From assembly GCA_944739405.2 (NCBI GenBank), contig OX123185.2, positions 5,701,840 to 5,765,839 of the forward strand: DNA of 64,000 bases. The letters are read 5' to 3'. The DNA comes from Euclidia mi (Eukaryota > Arthropoda > Insecta > Lepidoptera > Erebidae). The notes beneath the pieces are model-generated. The model made no database searches. It saw only the letters and a list, made by a program, of their open reading frames with translations, and was not told the origin of the DNA. Positions 21,440 through 33,412 of this stretch are shown piece after piece. How positions within the stretch are numbered: the stretch's first letter is position 1; the number at the start of each line of letters is the position of its first letter. A program made the translations under genes and the position numbers.

Positions 21440-22087
21440 TGTTTGAAATAGAATTAGTTTTTATTATAAGTCAAACTACCACAAAAATATGTCTAGAATT
21501 ACCGTAGCCAGACAGGAAGGTGTATCAGAAGTGCGCAGTGGAAGGTGTAATACATCTACCTGACCACGATAGACAATATATCCAGACACAATGCACTGCG
21601 TTGCACAGTGAGTAAAATATTGAGTAGGTACATGAAAATTTTACCTTTTATATCCTGATGATGTTCTTGAAGTGGACCTATAGATTAACTTATAATTTTG
21701 GCCAAAATAACAAGAGAATCAATAGATACCAGTGTACAATTCGGCGAAGTCCTTCTCCAGACCACGATGCACGTTTACGGTTCACAAAACTTTTCACAAA
21801 TGTTCAATGTCATCAATTTACAACAAACTTTGCCGGAAGTCAAAAGCGGCAATTACGTATTAAGTTAATTACAAGTTGATTCAATTCGCGTTAATTCAAA
21901 GGGCGATCAATTTAATTTAGGTACAAGGCACGCGAGAATGCCAACGGCGTGTTAATTTTTCAAGCAGAAGGACGGAAGTGACAGTTCAGTGTGACCATTG
22001 TCAGAAATTTTCAATAGACTAAACAAAATGTTACTCAATTGATCTAATCGATTTGACTTATAATAAAAACTAATTCTATTTCAAACA
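21440..22087 (-). mobile_element. 3' LTR of the BEL/Pao element, 648 bp
   Basis: On the minus strand it begins TGTTTGAAATAG directly after a purine-rich tract (GGGGCGGGTGGA, 22088-22099) and ends TTTCAAACA. A TATA-like ATATAAAAGG lies near 21648-21657 and AATAAA close to the end (about 21460), the order expected of U3-R-U5. The outer 36 bp (21440-21475 and 22052-22087) are perfect inverted repeats, far longer than usual for an LTR. No 5' LTR is present in the window for comparison. A MITE-like insertion is the alternative, but it lacks flanking duplications. Confidence 0.75.
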
Positions 22088-22118
22088 TCCACCCGCCCCG
22101 GACCGGCCTACCGGTCCG

Positions 22119-23935
22119 CTAATCGGTTGGTAGACGTGACAATGTTGCAACCGCTCTCCTTAGAACCGAACCGTCCACCAAGACCTCAGCAAATCGGGGA
22201 ACTCCATCAGCCCCAGTTACCAAATGAAGGATGCGCCCCCTGCGCCATCTGAGTGGCGGAAGGTTAGCCTCCTTGATCAAAACGAGGTCACCAATCTTGG
22301 GTGGATCGGTCTTGTCGGTCCACTTAACGCGTTGCTGGAGTATGTGCAAATATTCCAAATTCCAGCGTTTCCAAAAGCTCTGAGTAATCTGGCGTACCAA
22401 TTCAAAACGCGAGAGACGACCAGGTCTCGTATCAATATAGGGGTACTCAGGCAAGGCGACAAGTGGGCGACCAATCAAAAAATGGCCCGGCGTAAGGGCC
22501 TCCAAATCATTCGGATCTGAGGAGATCGGGCACAATGGCCGAGAGTTCAAAACGGCCTCAATCTTACAAAACACAGTTGCGAGTTCTTCAAATGTAAGGA
22601 CAGATTCACCGATTGTCCTGCGCAAGTGTGTTTTGGCCGATTTTACGGCGGCCTCAAATATACCACCCCAGTGTGGACAATTTGGTGGGGAAAACAACCA
22701 ATTTATCCCACGTCGGGCAAGCCTATCACCTATATCAGCCTTGTTGGTTTCAAGGAAATTAACAACATCATTCAAATAATTATAGGAGCCCTTGAAGTTC
22801 GTGCCGCAGTCAGAACGGATCAAGGAAGGCATCCCTCTGCGGGATACAAATCTGTCAAATGTGGCTACAAACGCCTCGGTCGTAAGCGAGGAGACCAGTT
22901 CTAAGTGAACGGCCTTTGTGGAGAGGCAAACAAAAACACACAAGTAGGCCTTAACAGTCCTGCTGTTTCGAAGTGTCGACGTTTTCAGCAAAAAGGGACC
23001 AGCGAAGTCCGTGCCAACACCGTCAAACGTCCTGCTTTCAGTTACGCAATCTGCTGGTAAGTCCCCCATCAAGGGCTGCATGGTAGAAGCCTTGAGCTTA
23101 TAGCAAGGGATGCAGCGAAAGACTACACTCCGAATAATTCTTCGGGCAGACAAGATCCAAAATTCGCGTTGCAAAATGGCCAACAAAGCATTACAACCAG
23201 CATGCGAATTTTTAAGGTGACGGTCGGTTACCAACAAGCGTACCAAATGACCGTCCTTAGGTAACAACAGGGGGTGACGTGCCCCGTGAGGGAGGTTGGC
23301 GTTCTTGAGACGCCCTCCAACGCGCAAGAGACCCGTTTCGTCCAAAAAGGGGTTCAATTTAGATACTTCTCCCGACAATTTCGATTTCCCTGACTTAAGG
23401 ATAGCAATCTCCTTCTCAAAATGCGCCAATTGCACAGAACGAACCCAAAGGGTGAGAGACTCCTGTCGTTCCTGTGGTGAGAGAAACGGTGTCAGTCGTT
23501 TCTGTTGTGGGTGCCTAAAATTAAAAACAAAACGCTTTATCCAAGCAGTGACACCTAACAACTTGTCGAGGGAGCTGTAACGATTCAACAAAAAATCGGG
23601 GTCGAAGGCGCATTCTACCTTCTCAAGAGCGAGTGTTCGTAGACCCGGCAAATTAGAAGTATTCAAAACTGGCGTTCGAGGCCAATCAATTTCTGGTCGA
23701 CTCAACCATTCCGGACCCCACCACAGCGAATGACCTATCAAACTAGGCGTCAAGCATCCGCGCGAGGCACAATCAGCGGGGTTGAGCTCACCTGGCACGT
23801 GTCTCCAAACAAGCTTGACTTCGGATTTCTGGATTTGGGAAACGCGATTAGCAACAAATACCTCCAAGGTGTGGACCGAAGCCTTAAAACCAATAAAGAA
23901 CAATTTGGCTGTCTGTCCAGGCGTAGGTCCCATTA
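22119..23935 (-). pseudogene. BEL/Pao pol: RNase H end and integrase
   Basis: This 604-codon frame starts within the RNase H region. It contains an integrase zinc finger (HLKNSHAG ... CIPCYK) and the catalytic triad: D in GVGTDFAGPF, D in IRSDCGTNFKGS, E in PHWGGIFEAAVKS. The C-terminal domain typical of BEL/Pao integrases (WKRWNLEYLHILQQR ... LPPLRWRRGRI) is also present. It ends at 22119, 32 bp before the LTR. The integrase is intact in frame, but the polyprotein is cut off from RT by a frameshift near 23890. Confidence 0.9.
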
Positions 23936-24666
23936 ATGCAAATGCTTTTACCCAAAGTACTGGACACGTGGTTCAATAAGCGTACAAGCAGGGCTGCTCC
24001 CGAGAGCTCCAATTTTGGAATGGTCAAAGATGTCCGAAGGGTTGCAACCTTGCTCTTCGCCATGATCAGGGAAGCCCTCACCTGACCTGATGCACTAACT
24101 GTGCGCAAGTACACCACGGCCGCGTGACCACGTTCCGAGGCATCACAAAACCCGTGAAGGGTGGCCTTGTACTTCCCGGGAGGAAGGATGGGACGAGGCA
24201 AGGAGATCTCGTTGACGGCAGGAAGTGAGGATACAAAGGAGGTCCATTCCTCAACAAGAGTGCCGTGCAGAGGTTCGTCCCAGGTCAATCCTGCTGTCCA
24301 AAGCTTCTGCAAGAAGCATTTTGCCCAAAATATAATTGGACAGATCCAACCGTTCGGATCAAAGGTTCTGGCGACAGTAGACAATACGAGACGTTTAGTC
24401 CAAGAGCACGGCAATTTCAAGTCTACGTTATATGTAAAGATGTCTTGGACTGGTCTGTACTGAACGCCGAGAACAGCCATCATGGCGGGGTTGTCACCAA
24501 TCTCAAACAAATGTGGATCTTGCTGATGATCCTCTGGCAAGCCTTCCAAAAGCGCTGGTGAGTTGTAAATCCATTTGCGCAACTCATAACCAGCGGAGGC
24601 CAAAATACCTATCAATTCGTCCTGCAGGAGGATCGCCTCGTCCGCTGTGGAGTGCGCAAATGTCAT
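23884..24666 (-). pseudogene. BEL/Pao pol: RT thumb and RNase H
   Basis: Continues immediately after the YVDD box in a different frame (HSTADEAILLQDELIGILAS, then GYELRKW). RNase H acidic residues are visible in GFCDASERGH, PKLELSGAALL and AWTDSQIVLYW. It loses frame at the end of that last motif, where the integrase frame takes over. Confidence 0.9.
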
Positions 24667-26002
24667 CGACGTAAATATCGTCCTTCAAGATGGCGGAGGC
24701 TCTTGGGAAACGTAAGCCTTCGCGGTCTGCGAGCTCCCAAAGAGAACGTATTGCCAAGTAGGGGCTTGACCTTAACCCGTACGTATTAGTATTGAGCTCG
24801 TAGACGACCATGGGATCGCGAGGAGACTCTCTCCAAAAGATCAGCTGGAAGCGACGGTCATCAGGGTGGATAAAAGTCTGCCTGAACATCATTTTTATGT
24901 CGGCCACAAAGACAACCTGATGTCGTCGGAAGCTGGTGATGACGTCACAAAGGTCCTTGACCAACTTGGGACCAGAATGCAAGCACTGGTTCAAGGATAC
25001 GCCTGTTGAAGTCTGCGCAGAACCATCAAATACTGTGCGCAGCTTCCCAGTCAATGGCTTCAATACCGCATGATGCGGGAGAAAGTAGTGCTCCACCGAA
25101 CGCCAATCCAAATTTGACACAGACATGTGTCCCAACTGTTCATATTCCCTCATGAACTCAATGTACTTCTGCCTGAGCTCCGGATCACGACCCATGCGGC
25201 GCTCCATGGCCAACAACCTCTTTTCGGCTAAAGGTCGTGACTCACCAAGCGGAGGCCGAACAGACAGGAAGGGTAGCCTCGTAATGATCCGACCAGAACG
25301 GAGTCGACCAGTGTTGTTCTGGAAGAACAGCTCGCACTCCTCATGTTCTGGATTCAAACGGGCAGCTTGAGGGGGCTCCTCTACCTCCCAAAACCTCTGA
25401 ACCGCATCAGAGAGAGCGGAGCCTACAGCCAACAAATTATCAAGTTCGGGTGGAGGGGGGTCCCTAGGTACAGGTCCCATCAAAGCAAATCCAAATATGG
25501 TCGGGATGGCAGTCAAACCATTTGGCACCAAGACCCGTTTCCCACCAATCAGAATTCCACCGAGGACATCAGAGCCAATCAACAAGTCGATTTGTCCCGG
25601 TGTGTCAAATTTGGGGTCTGCCAGTTCCAATCCCGATGTCAAATTCACCACAGCAGCAGGTAGCTGCTTCTGTGGGTGCATACCCAAAATATTTTTCAAC
25701 ACAATAGCCGAGGTTTTAATCCTCGGGTGTGAAGATTCAACAGGGCCAAACAAAACCTTAACTTGCCCTTCAACATTAGAGGCTACGTCCCCTATGCCCC
25801 GTATACAATTTGGAAAAGAACCCATATTTAAATTAACCTGCCCTACCAAATAAGTGGAAACAATGCAACCTTGTGAACCTGTGTCCAATATAGCACGGAC
25901 AACAACAGAGGTCCCCGTGGGTCCCCAGACCCTTACAGCAACCGTTGGTAGGATAACGGTCTCAATGGGGGAGGTTGGAGTTATAGGGCAGGGGTCAATG
26001 AC
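24584..26002 (-). pseudogene. BEL/Pao pol: protease and RT palm
   Basis: The frame continues from gag after one in-frame TAG (26003-26005). The protease signature ILDTGSQGCIVS is at about 25860-25890. RT motifs include LTGKLRTVFDGSAQ, VVFVADIKMMFRQ and KDDIYVDDICALHS, so both catalytic aspartate boxes are kept. Right after YVDD a one-base frameshift near 24655 ends the homology. Confidence 0.9.
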
Positions 26003-27004
26003 CTATTGTTGCCTGGGCGGCGACCGTTGGCCAGGACCAGGCAAGTCAAAACGAGGGTGCGGCTTGAAGTCCTCAAAGGCGCGATGACTCGATCCGCGCG
26101 CCATCTGTGCGGGGTCATAATGACGCACCCGCCCAAAACGAGGTGGGCGCGAGTCAAGGCGGGGACGCTCCGCCAAAGGAGGGGAATACCTGGGGCAGCA
26201 GTTATGGTGCTGGTGACGTTGCGCGGTCGCACATTCAGGTGCGCGAGAGAGAGGAGGCGTGCGCACGCTACGGTTCTCCAAGCGGGGCGAGTGGCGATCA
26301 ACTGAGCGAGGCGACTCTCGGCTACGCGCCGGTGAGCCTCGGCTGCCACCTTCAAAACACCCGCCCGTGCGCGGCGTCGGCTGGTTGGACAAGCGACCAA
26401 CCTCTCTGGCATTCATACAGAGAATGTCCAAATGCTGTCCTCCACAGTGAGGACAGGGGCGAGAATTTGGGCAGTCTCGCTGGTAGTGGGACCCCAAACA
26501 AGAGAAGCAAAGGCGGCGGGCACTCGCGATGCGCCTACGAGAGGCGACATGCAGGTCCAAGAATGCCCTACAACTGGCCGTTCTGTGCCCCGTGACCTTG
26601 CAGAAGGAGCACTCCACTGGGCTCTGCGTGACTGCAAAGCGAGGAGGGCGCCGGTCAACATTGGCTCGAGTGTAAACGCGAGCCTGCTCCTTGACCTTGG
26701 GCGGCTGCGACTTAGCCGGCGTGTCACCACCGGAGTTGTCCAAGACCCGGCACTCATCCTCCAGGAACTTCTCCAGGTCAGCAAAGGGGGGCAGATGGGT
26801 CGCGCTATCCCCACCAAAGCGCTGTTCAAAACGCGACCTCAGGTCGGCAGGCAGCTTTTTCAGCACAATGTGCACCAATAGTTAGGACTATTGGTCAACG
26901 GGCAGGTCAAGGCACTTAAGTGCGTTGATGGCCACCAAGAGCGGGTTCAACAGTTGGGTGCGTAACCCAGAGACCCGGGTGAGCGTCGGCAAGCCCAGAT
27001 GCAG
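26003..27004 (-). pseudogene. BEL/Pao gag, N-terminally truncated, three zinc knuckles
   Basis: The longest open part (26003-26878, 291 codons) has three nucleocapsid knuckles: CSFCKVTGHRTASC (residues 90-103), CFSCLGSHYQRDC and CPHCGGQHLDILC. Homology continues upstream in frame (LRTQLLNPLL, then INALKCLDLPVD) to about 27004, with two stops near 26880-26890 inside a small inverted repeat (CCAATAGT/ACTATTGG). The rest of gag and the 5' LTR are missing. The break coincides with the start of the right-hand 3.2-kb duplication. The C-terminal part is rich in Arg, Pro and Ser. Confidence 0.85.
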
Positions 27005-27680
27005 TAATATTACAAGCTAAGTAGAAGCCGGGAAATGTCTAGCTGAAATAAATCTCACATAAACCATTCATACCTAATATATTGGAAAACATACAAGGTA
27101 AACTAATCCACGACGCCATTTATATTCAAGGTGTAATAGTTGAGTAAACGTAAAACAATATAATCAAATTTATAATTCAGCGTCGGAATAATTGATGGAG
27201 TTTTCTTAGAAACGAGACTACAGAGTTACTGTATAACAAGCCATGACGTAGTGAATCTCGGGCAAATTTAGGTAAGAGTCGTTACCCACCTCTATCGTAG
27301 TTGTGGGTTCAGTAGACATTATACGTTTTATAGAGCGGCACTGGTAATATAAACTCAAATATACTTTAGTTTCAGTATCTTCTATAAATAAGTTTACAGA
27401 TTTTTCAGGTAGTGCTGGGTCACGGAATCAGATTTCTAAATTTATCAAATCCAGTAGGTATGTAATTATTTAGAATTTTTGCTACATATATAAACCACTA
27501 TCATTTAAAACTTGACTTTTCTTATGCATGCAACTGGTTTATTTTACAGTTTAGGAAAATAATAATTGTGAATTTTACGACTATAAAACATAATTTACAA
27601 GTATCAATCGTGGGGAATATCACTATGTGCATTTTGAAGAAATACTTTTTCAGAATTCAATGTATTATTTATCATTTACA

Positions 27681-27846
27681 TCACTGCATACTATAAAACA
27701 AAGTCTGTCTTCTGTCTTTCTATCCCTATGTTTGCTTAAATCTTTAAAACTACGCAACGGATTTCAATGCGGTTTATTTTAATAGATAGAATTATTCAAG
27801 AAGAAGGTTTATATGTATAATACATGCATACCATCGCACACGCTAG
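27681..27846 (+). mobile_element. Short Helitron, duplicate copy
   Basis: Same 166-bp element as 15024-15189, ending CACACGCTAG|T. Confidence 0.7.
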
Positions 27847-28215
27847 TAATTATATATATAGTTCAGTCGCTTCTAATAAAACTGAACTGCGGTCAGTTGA
27901 AGTAGAATAACTATTCTTCTTAGTTAAAACAAACTACAAATAAATCCACTATAAAAGTTTATCAAGAATCATTACTTACAAACAAATTCAAACACAATTA
28001 TCCAAATGCAAGTAGCAAGATCCCTTAAACATAAGTCACAATGTAAACAACTAGGTTTTTATTGTGAAATTTGCATTTCCATGGCACATTCAGCAAATCA
28101 AGATGGTATCTCACGTACTCAGCCGTCACCGGCTAAATAATGATGTGGCGTTCTAAACTAAAGAAAATAATTCATTTTACAGTACCTAGTCAGTATATTT
28201 ATATTTTATTTTTAG

Positions 28216-28403
28216 TGGATAGCGTATGCGACTGCTGCTCGGAGATCCCGGGTTCGATTTCTGGGTCGGGCAAAAGTGTTACTGTGTTTTTCCGAATTCT
28301 CAGTAGCAGCACGGAGTCTGGTAATGTGCCTAGTACGGCAATAGGCTCGCCTCCTAACACGTGGGAATTAAAAATTTAAGGCGAAATGTGACACCGTAGA
28401 TTT
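28216..28403 (+). mobile_element. SINE, duplicate copy
   Basis: Counterpart of 15558-15745 with a few substitutions (CTGCTGCTCGG for CTGCTGATCGG). Confidence 0.8.
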
Positions 28404-30208
28404 GAATCTGAGACTCGATACGTACTAGTCTGTTCGTGTCTTCACTAGGTTATTACTGTTTACATGTACTTGCATATTCATTTATACATTTTTAGTAGTG
28501 GGGACTGATTGTTTTATAGCTGATGATTTTATAATCTTTTTACGAAATCAATATAAATCTATGAAATGTCTTTGTACTTAGAAACATTATAAGTAAGTAT
28601 TACTTCAAACATTACATTTATGGCAAACGGAGGTAGCCCGGATAACAAGAAGCTAAAGCAAAGTTAGATTCTGGCGGCCCAAAACGGGCTCTGTGTAACG
28701 TTTTTAGGGCAAGCCACAAAAAGTTAACAGCAAGACTTGCAGGAGCTATTTGTGGCCGAAATCGTGACTCTAACTTTTAAATAGACATAAAAATACGTTG
28801 GAAATTCTCCGTTGAATATTCCGTAAGGAAATGTTTATCTGAAGATATAATTTCTTACGTGAAACCTGAAAAGTACTTCAAGAATATAACCTTAATTTTT
28901 GTGTTCATGGCAACTTACAAAGGTGTCGAAAATAAATCCAAATAAATTAAAAGTATCGCTTGTATGAATTACTTTCAATATAGGCACAGCAAATTAGAAA
29001 TTGTATTCTGGTGAATAGTGCCGGCTACACCGAATCTACTTCAATAAGCTTATATTGAATAGACTTTAATTTGCTTTTCCAGTTACTAACTGGCACAAAA
29101 TCGAGAAATCTAATTATCATAGCTTTCTTAAGTTTAACAATTTCTTTAACTCGCCTATTCATGCCAACAATCTTGAGTAATTCACGCCTAAATTGAAATT
29201 TAGATTTATCGCAGAAAACATGAGAAAAGTAAAAAATAAAATGAATCTTTAAATGAGCAATCATGATCGTCGTTGATGTCTTAAAGTTGTGCCCGTGAAG
29301 ACACAAACCACGATTTTAATTAATTAACGCTTTAATAGCGAATGCAAGACAAAGTAGCTTTTAGAGCACAAAAATATCGTTGTTGCTATGAAATGGGAAC
29401 TGGAACAAAATGTAGGTCAGACGTCGTGAAGTTACTCACGAAGACGTAAAACTGCAGTTCGAGCCACAAGCGCCTGAGAGAGCGACTATAAACGCAAAAT
29501 TCATGAGCTGCCTTAGTAATTTCTACGCACCTTAAATTTGAGCGGCCACTAAAACTGTAAATTTACATATGCATATATAAGCTTGAGGGTTCTCTACACT
29601 TTACGGTTAGTAGACGGGGAACGTATACCCCTAAAATAATAATAAACTGCTGAAATGTAATTTAGAATTGTAGTGATTGGTATTTTAATTGTCTGCATGA
29701 ATAGCGAATAAGAAGTATTTATTTTAGCATTGTATGTATTATGAATATTAATGTTCAGCCCAATTTAGAACACCGAAAAAATATTTTTGTTTATCTCTGT
29801 ATTCTTTGTTCAAATGTTCGTAAAATTCTTAATTAAATAAAATACAAGCGGCCATTGTCTTTTATGAAAAAAGAAGGCAATTAAGTTTAATAATTTGTAA
29901 TTCTTCGTTATAAGAAGTTGCTCAAGTATCTAGGAAATGTTGTTAAACTTACATCTTGTTCTCGACAAGTCCGCTAAAGTAGTTCTTGAGTGTCACCGTG
30001 AGACGCTTAATAACCGAATATTCTGGGCTACCTAAGTCTAAAGTACGACAGGTATTTTAAACCATTGAGCAACTTATTCACGAATTTGAAATTTAGATTT
30101 TATGTTATTATTTTTAGAGTAAGTTTTTGTGTGACGCCGCTGAGACTTGTGGCAATCCTTGAAAGCTGCAAGGCGTGTAATTTCTTGTGATCTCGGGACG
30201 CGAGAAGG

Positions 30209-31084
30209 TTTCTACGCCATTTTAAGTGTCTCTTATTTTGTTAATATTCTTCTCATTTCCACTGTGTTTGTACAGAATTTAAGAATAAAGTTGTATGCTA
30301 TTCACATTTCCTTTTACTTCATGTTGTATTGTGTAAATCAAAAGTCTTTGTGGTTTGTAGAATTTTCTTTGTTGGTTACTTTAAAGTGTGTCGCTTGCTT
30401 TAGCTTTTGTCTAGAATTGCTGACGCCATAAAAGAGGTTAGGCCAAACATTATAGATAACTCTCAGACGTGTTCTTCATGGTCATGGTACAGCAAGCAAT
30501 AATAATTATTATCGGAATATATTATCGGAGTTACCGTCGTATATCGTATTATGTACGGAAGTCTCGAAAGTAAACAATAATTTACATTAAATACATTCGG
30601 TACGAAATTATATAAACACGACCTTTCCATTGCCCCTGGTTCATCCATAGGGATCATATTGACACGGTCACGTCGCTATCCAGTAATGTACAGCGGAATA
30701 TATTTTTATATGTTAGTTCTTACATTATAAATATACCTGGGAAAATACTGCTTCAGGAAATATTGAGGCTAGATTTTTTTAAAGTGACTTTTCACATTAA
30801 AAAAATCTAATTGTGTACAAAATCAATCCAATTACCGCGCCAATCTGTTCTTTAGATGTGCTACGCATCCATGGATAAGTAGATATTTCGAGCATTGCAC
30901 GCGCGCACTTTAAATTTGACGTAAAATATTATGTGTTTACTTGAAAAAAAAAATTGTTTCCCAAGTATTATTTTTGCTTAGTATGACTTGGGATGATGTG
31001 AAAAGCGTGTAGACTTCGGCTTGCTGATGGGTATTTGTAAACTCTGTATTATACTGACAATAGTCTAAACCATTGGATACCTAT
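30209..31084. other. No gene or clear repeat recognised
   Basis: AT-rich. A 94-codon frame at 30147-30431 straddles the duplication edge and is hydrophobic without a known domain, so it is likely chance. Confidence 0.5.
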
Positions 31085-31215
31085 GGCTATCCCTGTGGGT
31101 TCCGGAGGTCCGGCAGGCAGTCGTTCTTTGGTCAAGCAAATTTTCATTCAAACCCCGTTAGACTAGAAAGCGGAACCCGGGGTTTTAATTAGGATAATGC
31201 TAATTAGGATGATGA
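31085..31215 (+). mobile_element. SINE-1 3' fragment
   Basis: GGTCCGGCAGGCAGTCGTTC, GTTAGACTAGAAAGCGGAAC, then GATAATGCTAATTAGGATGA. Confidence 0.75.
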
Positions 31216-31226
31216 TAACATAACAT

Positions 31227-31455
31227 AACAGAGGTGTATTACACACCCACACTTCGCCAGTTATGTTTCGGTCCCAATGTAATAGGGGAGAGCCTATTGC
31301 CATCTACCGGGCACATTGCTAAGCGAGCGATAATACACATTTTTAATACATACATAACCTTGAAAAGTCAGAGGTGTGCCTGGGTTAACTGGGGATCGAA
31401 ACCAAGACCGTCGTCTCGGCTGTCCGTTACGTACACCACTGGGCTATCGCTTCTT
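31227..31455 (-). mobile_element. SINE, CTTCGGGG tail type, nearly full
   Basis: Reverse of the 1738-2030 SINE: CAGAGGTGTATTACACACCC, GAGAGCCTATTGCCATCTAC, B-box region GGGGATCGAAACC, A box CCACTGGGCTATCGC at the right end. Confidence 0.85.
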
Positions 31456-32049
31456 TTTCTATGCATATACAATATGTATAGATTTAATATTCGTTGTTCT
31501 ACCAGTAATATTCTGTTTTCTTCTTTTTACAACGGACTCAGTTCAAAATATACATCATCATCATATACATAGCTGATATGATCGAAATAAAATCTTTATG
31601 CCTAGAAAATAAAGAACAGACATACAAAATACGAAACGAGTGACACAGTAAAATACAAAGGGTTAAGAGCATGTGAAGGTTAAATCAGATAGTAACATTA
31701 AAATGTGTTTAAGGGCATGATTTTCCAAGAAATAAGGTAACAAAGCACAATAAATCGGTGTTCAAAAGTGGCGGATAATAGGTTTTACCTCTATATAAAA
31801 GAAAAAGATATTAATACTTAAAGGCTCCGTTTTTACAAGAGTGACCAAAAAATGGAATGTGTTATTAGTTTTGCCATTACTGCTAAATAGATAAGAAGAT
31901 TAGGACGTATCTCGATATGGCTGTTTTACGACACGAACATTGCATCATTGATTAAATTATCATACTATGGGTATCAAATTGAAGGTACTAATGGCAGATG
32001 ATGATTTCATATATTTCTAAGAGTCATAGAGATATATTATATAATATAT
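31456..32049. other. No gene or clear repeat recognised
   Basis: AT-rich intergenic DNA without a recognisable element. Confidence 0.5.
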
Positions 32050-32175
32050 AATCATCATCCTCCTCCTAGCATTATCCCAGTTAGCACACGCCGCTTTCTA
32101 GTCTAACCGGATTTGACTAAATATTAGCTATTCCACAGAGCGACTGCCTGTCTGACTTCCGTAACCCACAAAATA
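32050..32175 (-). mobile_element. SINE-1 3' fragment, reversed
   Basis: CCTAGCATTATCCCAG, CTAGTCTAACCGGATTTGAC, TATTCCACAGAGCGACTGCC. Confidence 0.75.
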
Positions 32176-32182
32176 TACCAAA

Positions 32183-32400
32183 TAAAATCTACACTAATAT
32201 TTTAAAGAGGAAAAATTTGTATTTTTGTTTGTTTGTTTGTAATGGATAAACTCAATAACTACCGGACCGATATTAAAAATTCTTTAGGGGTATATATATG
32301 ATAGGGGTCCGTAAGATATTTGGGATTTTCGGACCCAAGGTGTAAAAAATCATCCAAAAAGTTCCTTATTTGGCGTACGCCGCCAAAACTATAAAATATA
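32183..32400 (+). mobile_element. Helitron 5' end fragment
   Basis: A|TCTACACTAATATTTTAAAG followed by a GTTTGTTTGT run and ACTACCGGACCGATATTAAA matches the start of the Helitron at 41287-41505. The 3' end is absent. Confidence 0.55.
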
Positions 32401-32678
32401 GAACTATAAAATGTTCTAAATAATTAAAGACCTTAAAAATATCTACAAAAAAGTCCGTGACACACTATACCTATCTATTTCGAGTAAAGCACAACAACAA
32501 TATTTTTATTTAAAAATCTTGAATTTTTAGGACTTCATTTAAACGCATTTATTTAACACACTTCATTACTCCTTATCAAAATAAACTATTTTGTCACAAA
32601 GTACTGTTTATGTAAATAATATTTAGTCTGTAATTCATTAAAATTGGACGTTTGGTTTGAAAGTTATGGCGAAATCAA

Positions 32679-32977
32679 TCTATACATATAAATAAAATTG
32701 GAGTGTCTGTTTGTAATATTAAAATAACCGCGTTTTACTAAATGCATATAGATGTATTATACCGAAATGATTTTTTTACATTTTTTTTTATCTGTCTGTC
32801 TGTCGCCATGTTGGTCTGTCTGTCTGTCTGTTTGTTCTCGCTAATCTCTGGAACGATTCTGACGGGACGTTCACTGGCGGATAGCTGATGTACTAAGGAG
32901 TAACTTAGGCTAATAATTTAACCGGGTACGCGAAGTAGTTGCCTCAGGACGCAGGTGAAACCGTGGGAAACAGCTAG
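32679..32977 (+). mobile_element. Non-autonomous Helitron, 299 bp
   Basis: Begins A|TCTATACATATAAATAAAAT and ends GGGAAACAGCTAG|T. It contains a TCTGTCTGTC microsatellite and CTGGAACGATTCTGACGGGA. Terminal bases and A/T insertion site fit Helitrons. No Rep/helicase coding sequence is present. Confidence 0.65.
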
Positions 32978-33412
32978 TTAACAAATATAAAAACACGGCT
33001 GAACTGCTAAAAGAACAAAAACCTTAGAAAACAATTGATCATTGCTATTCCCGACCATATTTTCGCACACTTTATTTTATCTCTCATTTTTACTTTACTT
33101 ATCATTAATTTTAATAATTTGTTTATCAATACTAAAGCCTGTTCTTTTGTAACTGTTGCAAATAAAAGCTTTAATACAATATTGCCATCAAATATTACAA
33201 ATCTCACAGACCTTTATTAGACTTCAACTAGAAAAAAACGAGAGAATTATCCAAGAAAGCAAATAAGTTCCAACGTCAGCGACCGCCAAACTCTCTGGCA
33301 ATAAACTCACCGAAACGAATAATACGCGGTCGACTTACTTTAGCTCATAAAGAAGAAACATATCGTTTTATCGATACGTGTAAGTTATTAAATAAATTGT
33401 ACTAATAGTAAA

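Larger units (their letters stand above)
27005..30208. repeat. 3.2-kb duplication, right copy
   Basis: Partner of 14308-17548, same orientation. It has ~25 extra bp near 27353-27375 and several more differences before ~27540. It carries the same Helitron (27681-27846), SINE (28216-28403) and 93-codon frame (29025-29306, minus). After GGGACGCGAGAAGG the flank differs from that of the left copy. Confidence 0.9.

Noticed and set aside
22224..22520. Plus-strand frames within 22.2-26.9 kb (up to 162 codons)
   Set aside because: They are antisense shadows of the BEL/Pao gag-pol, which shows clear domain motifs on the minus strand.
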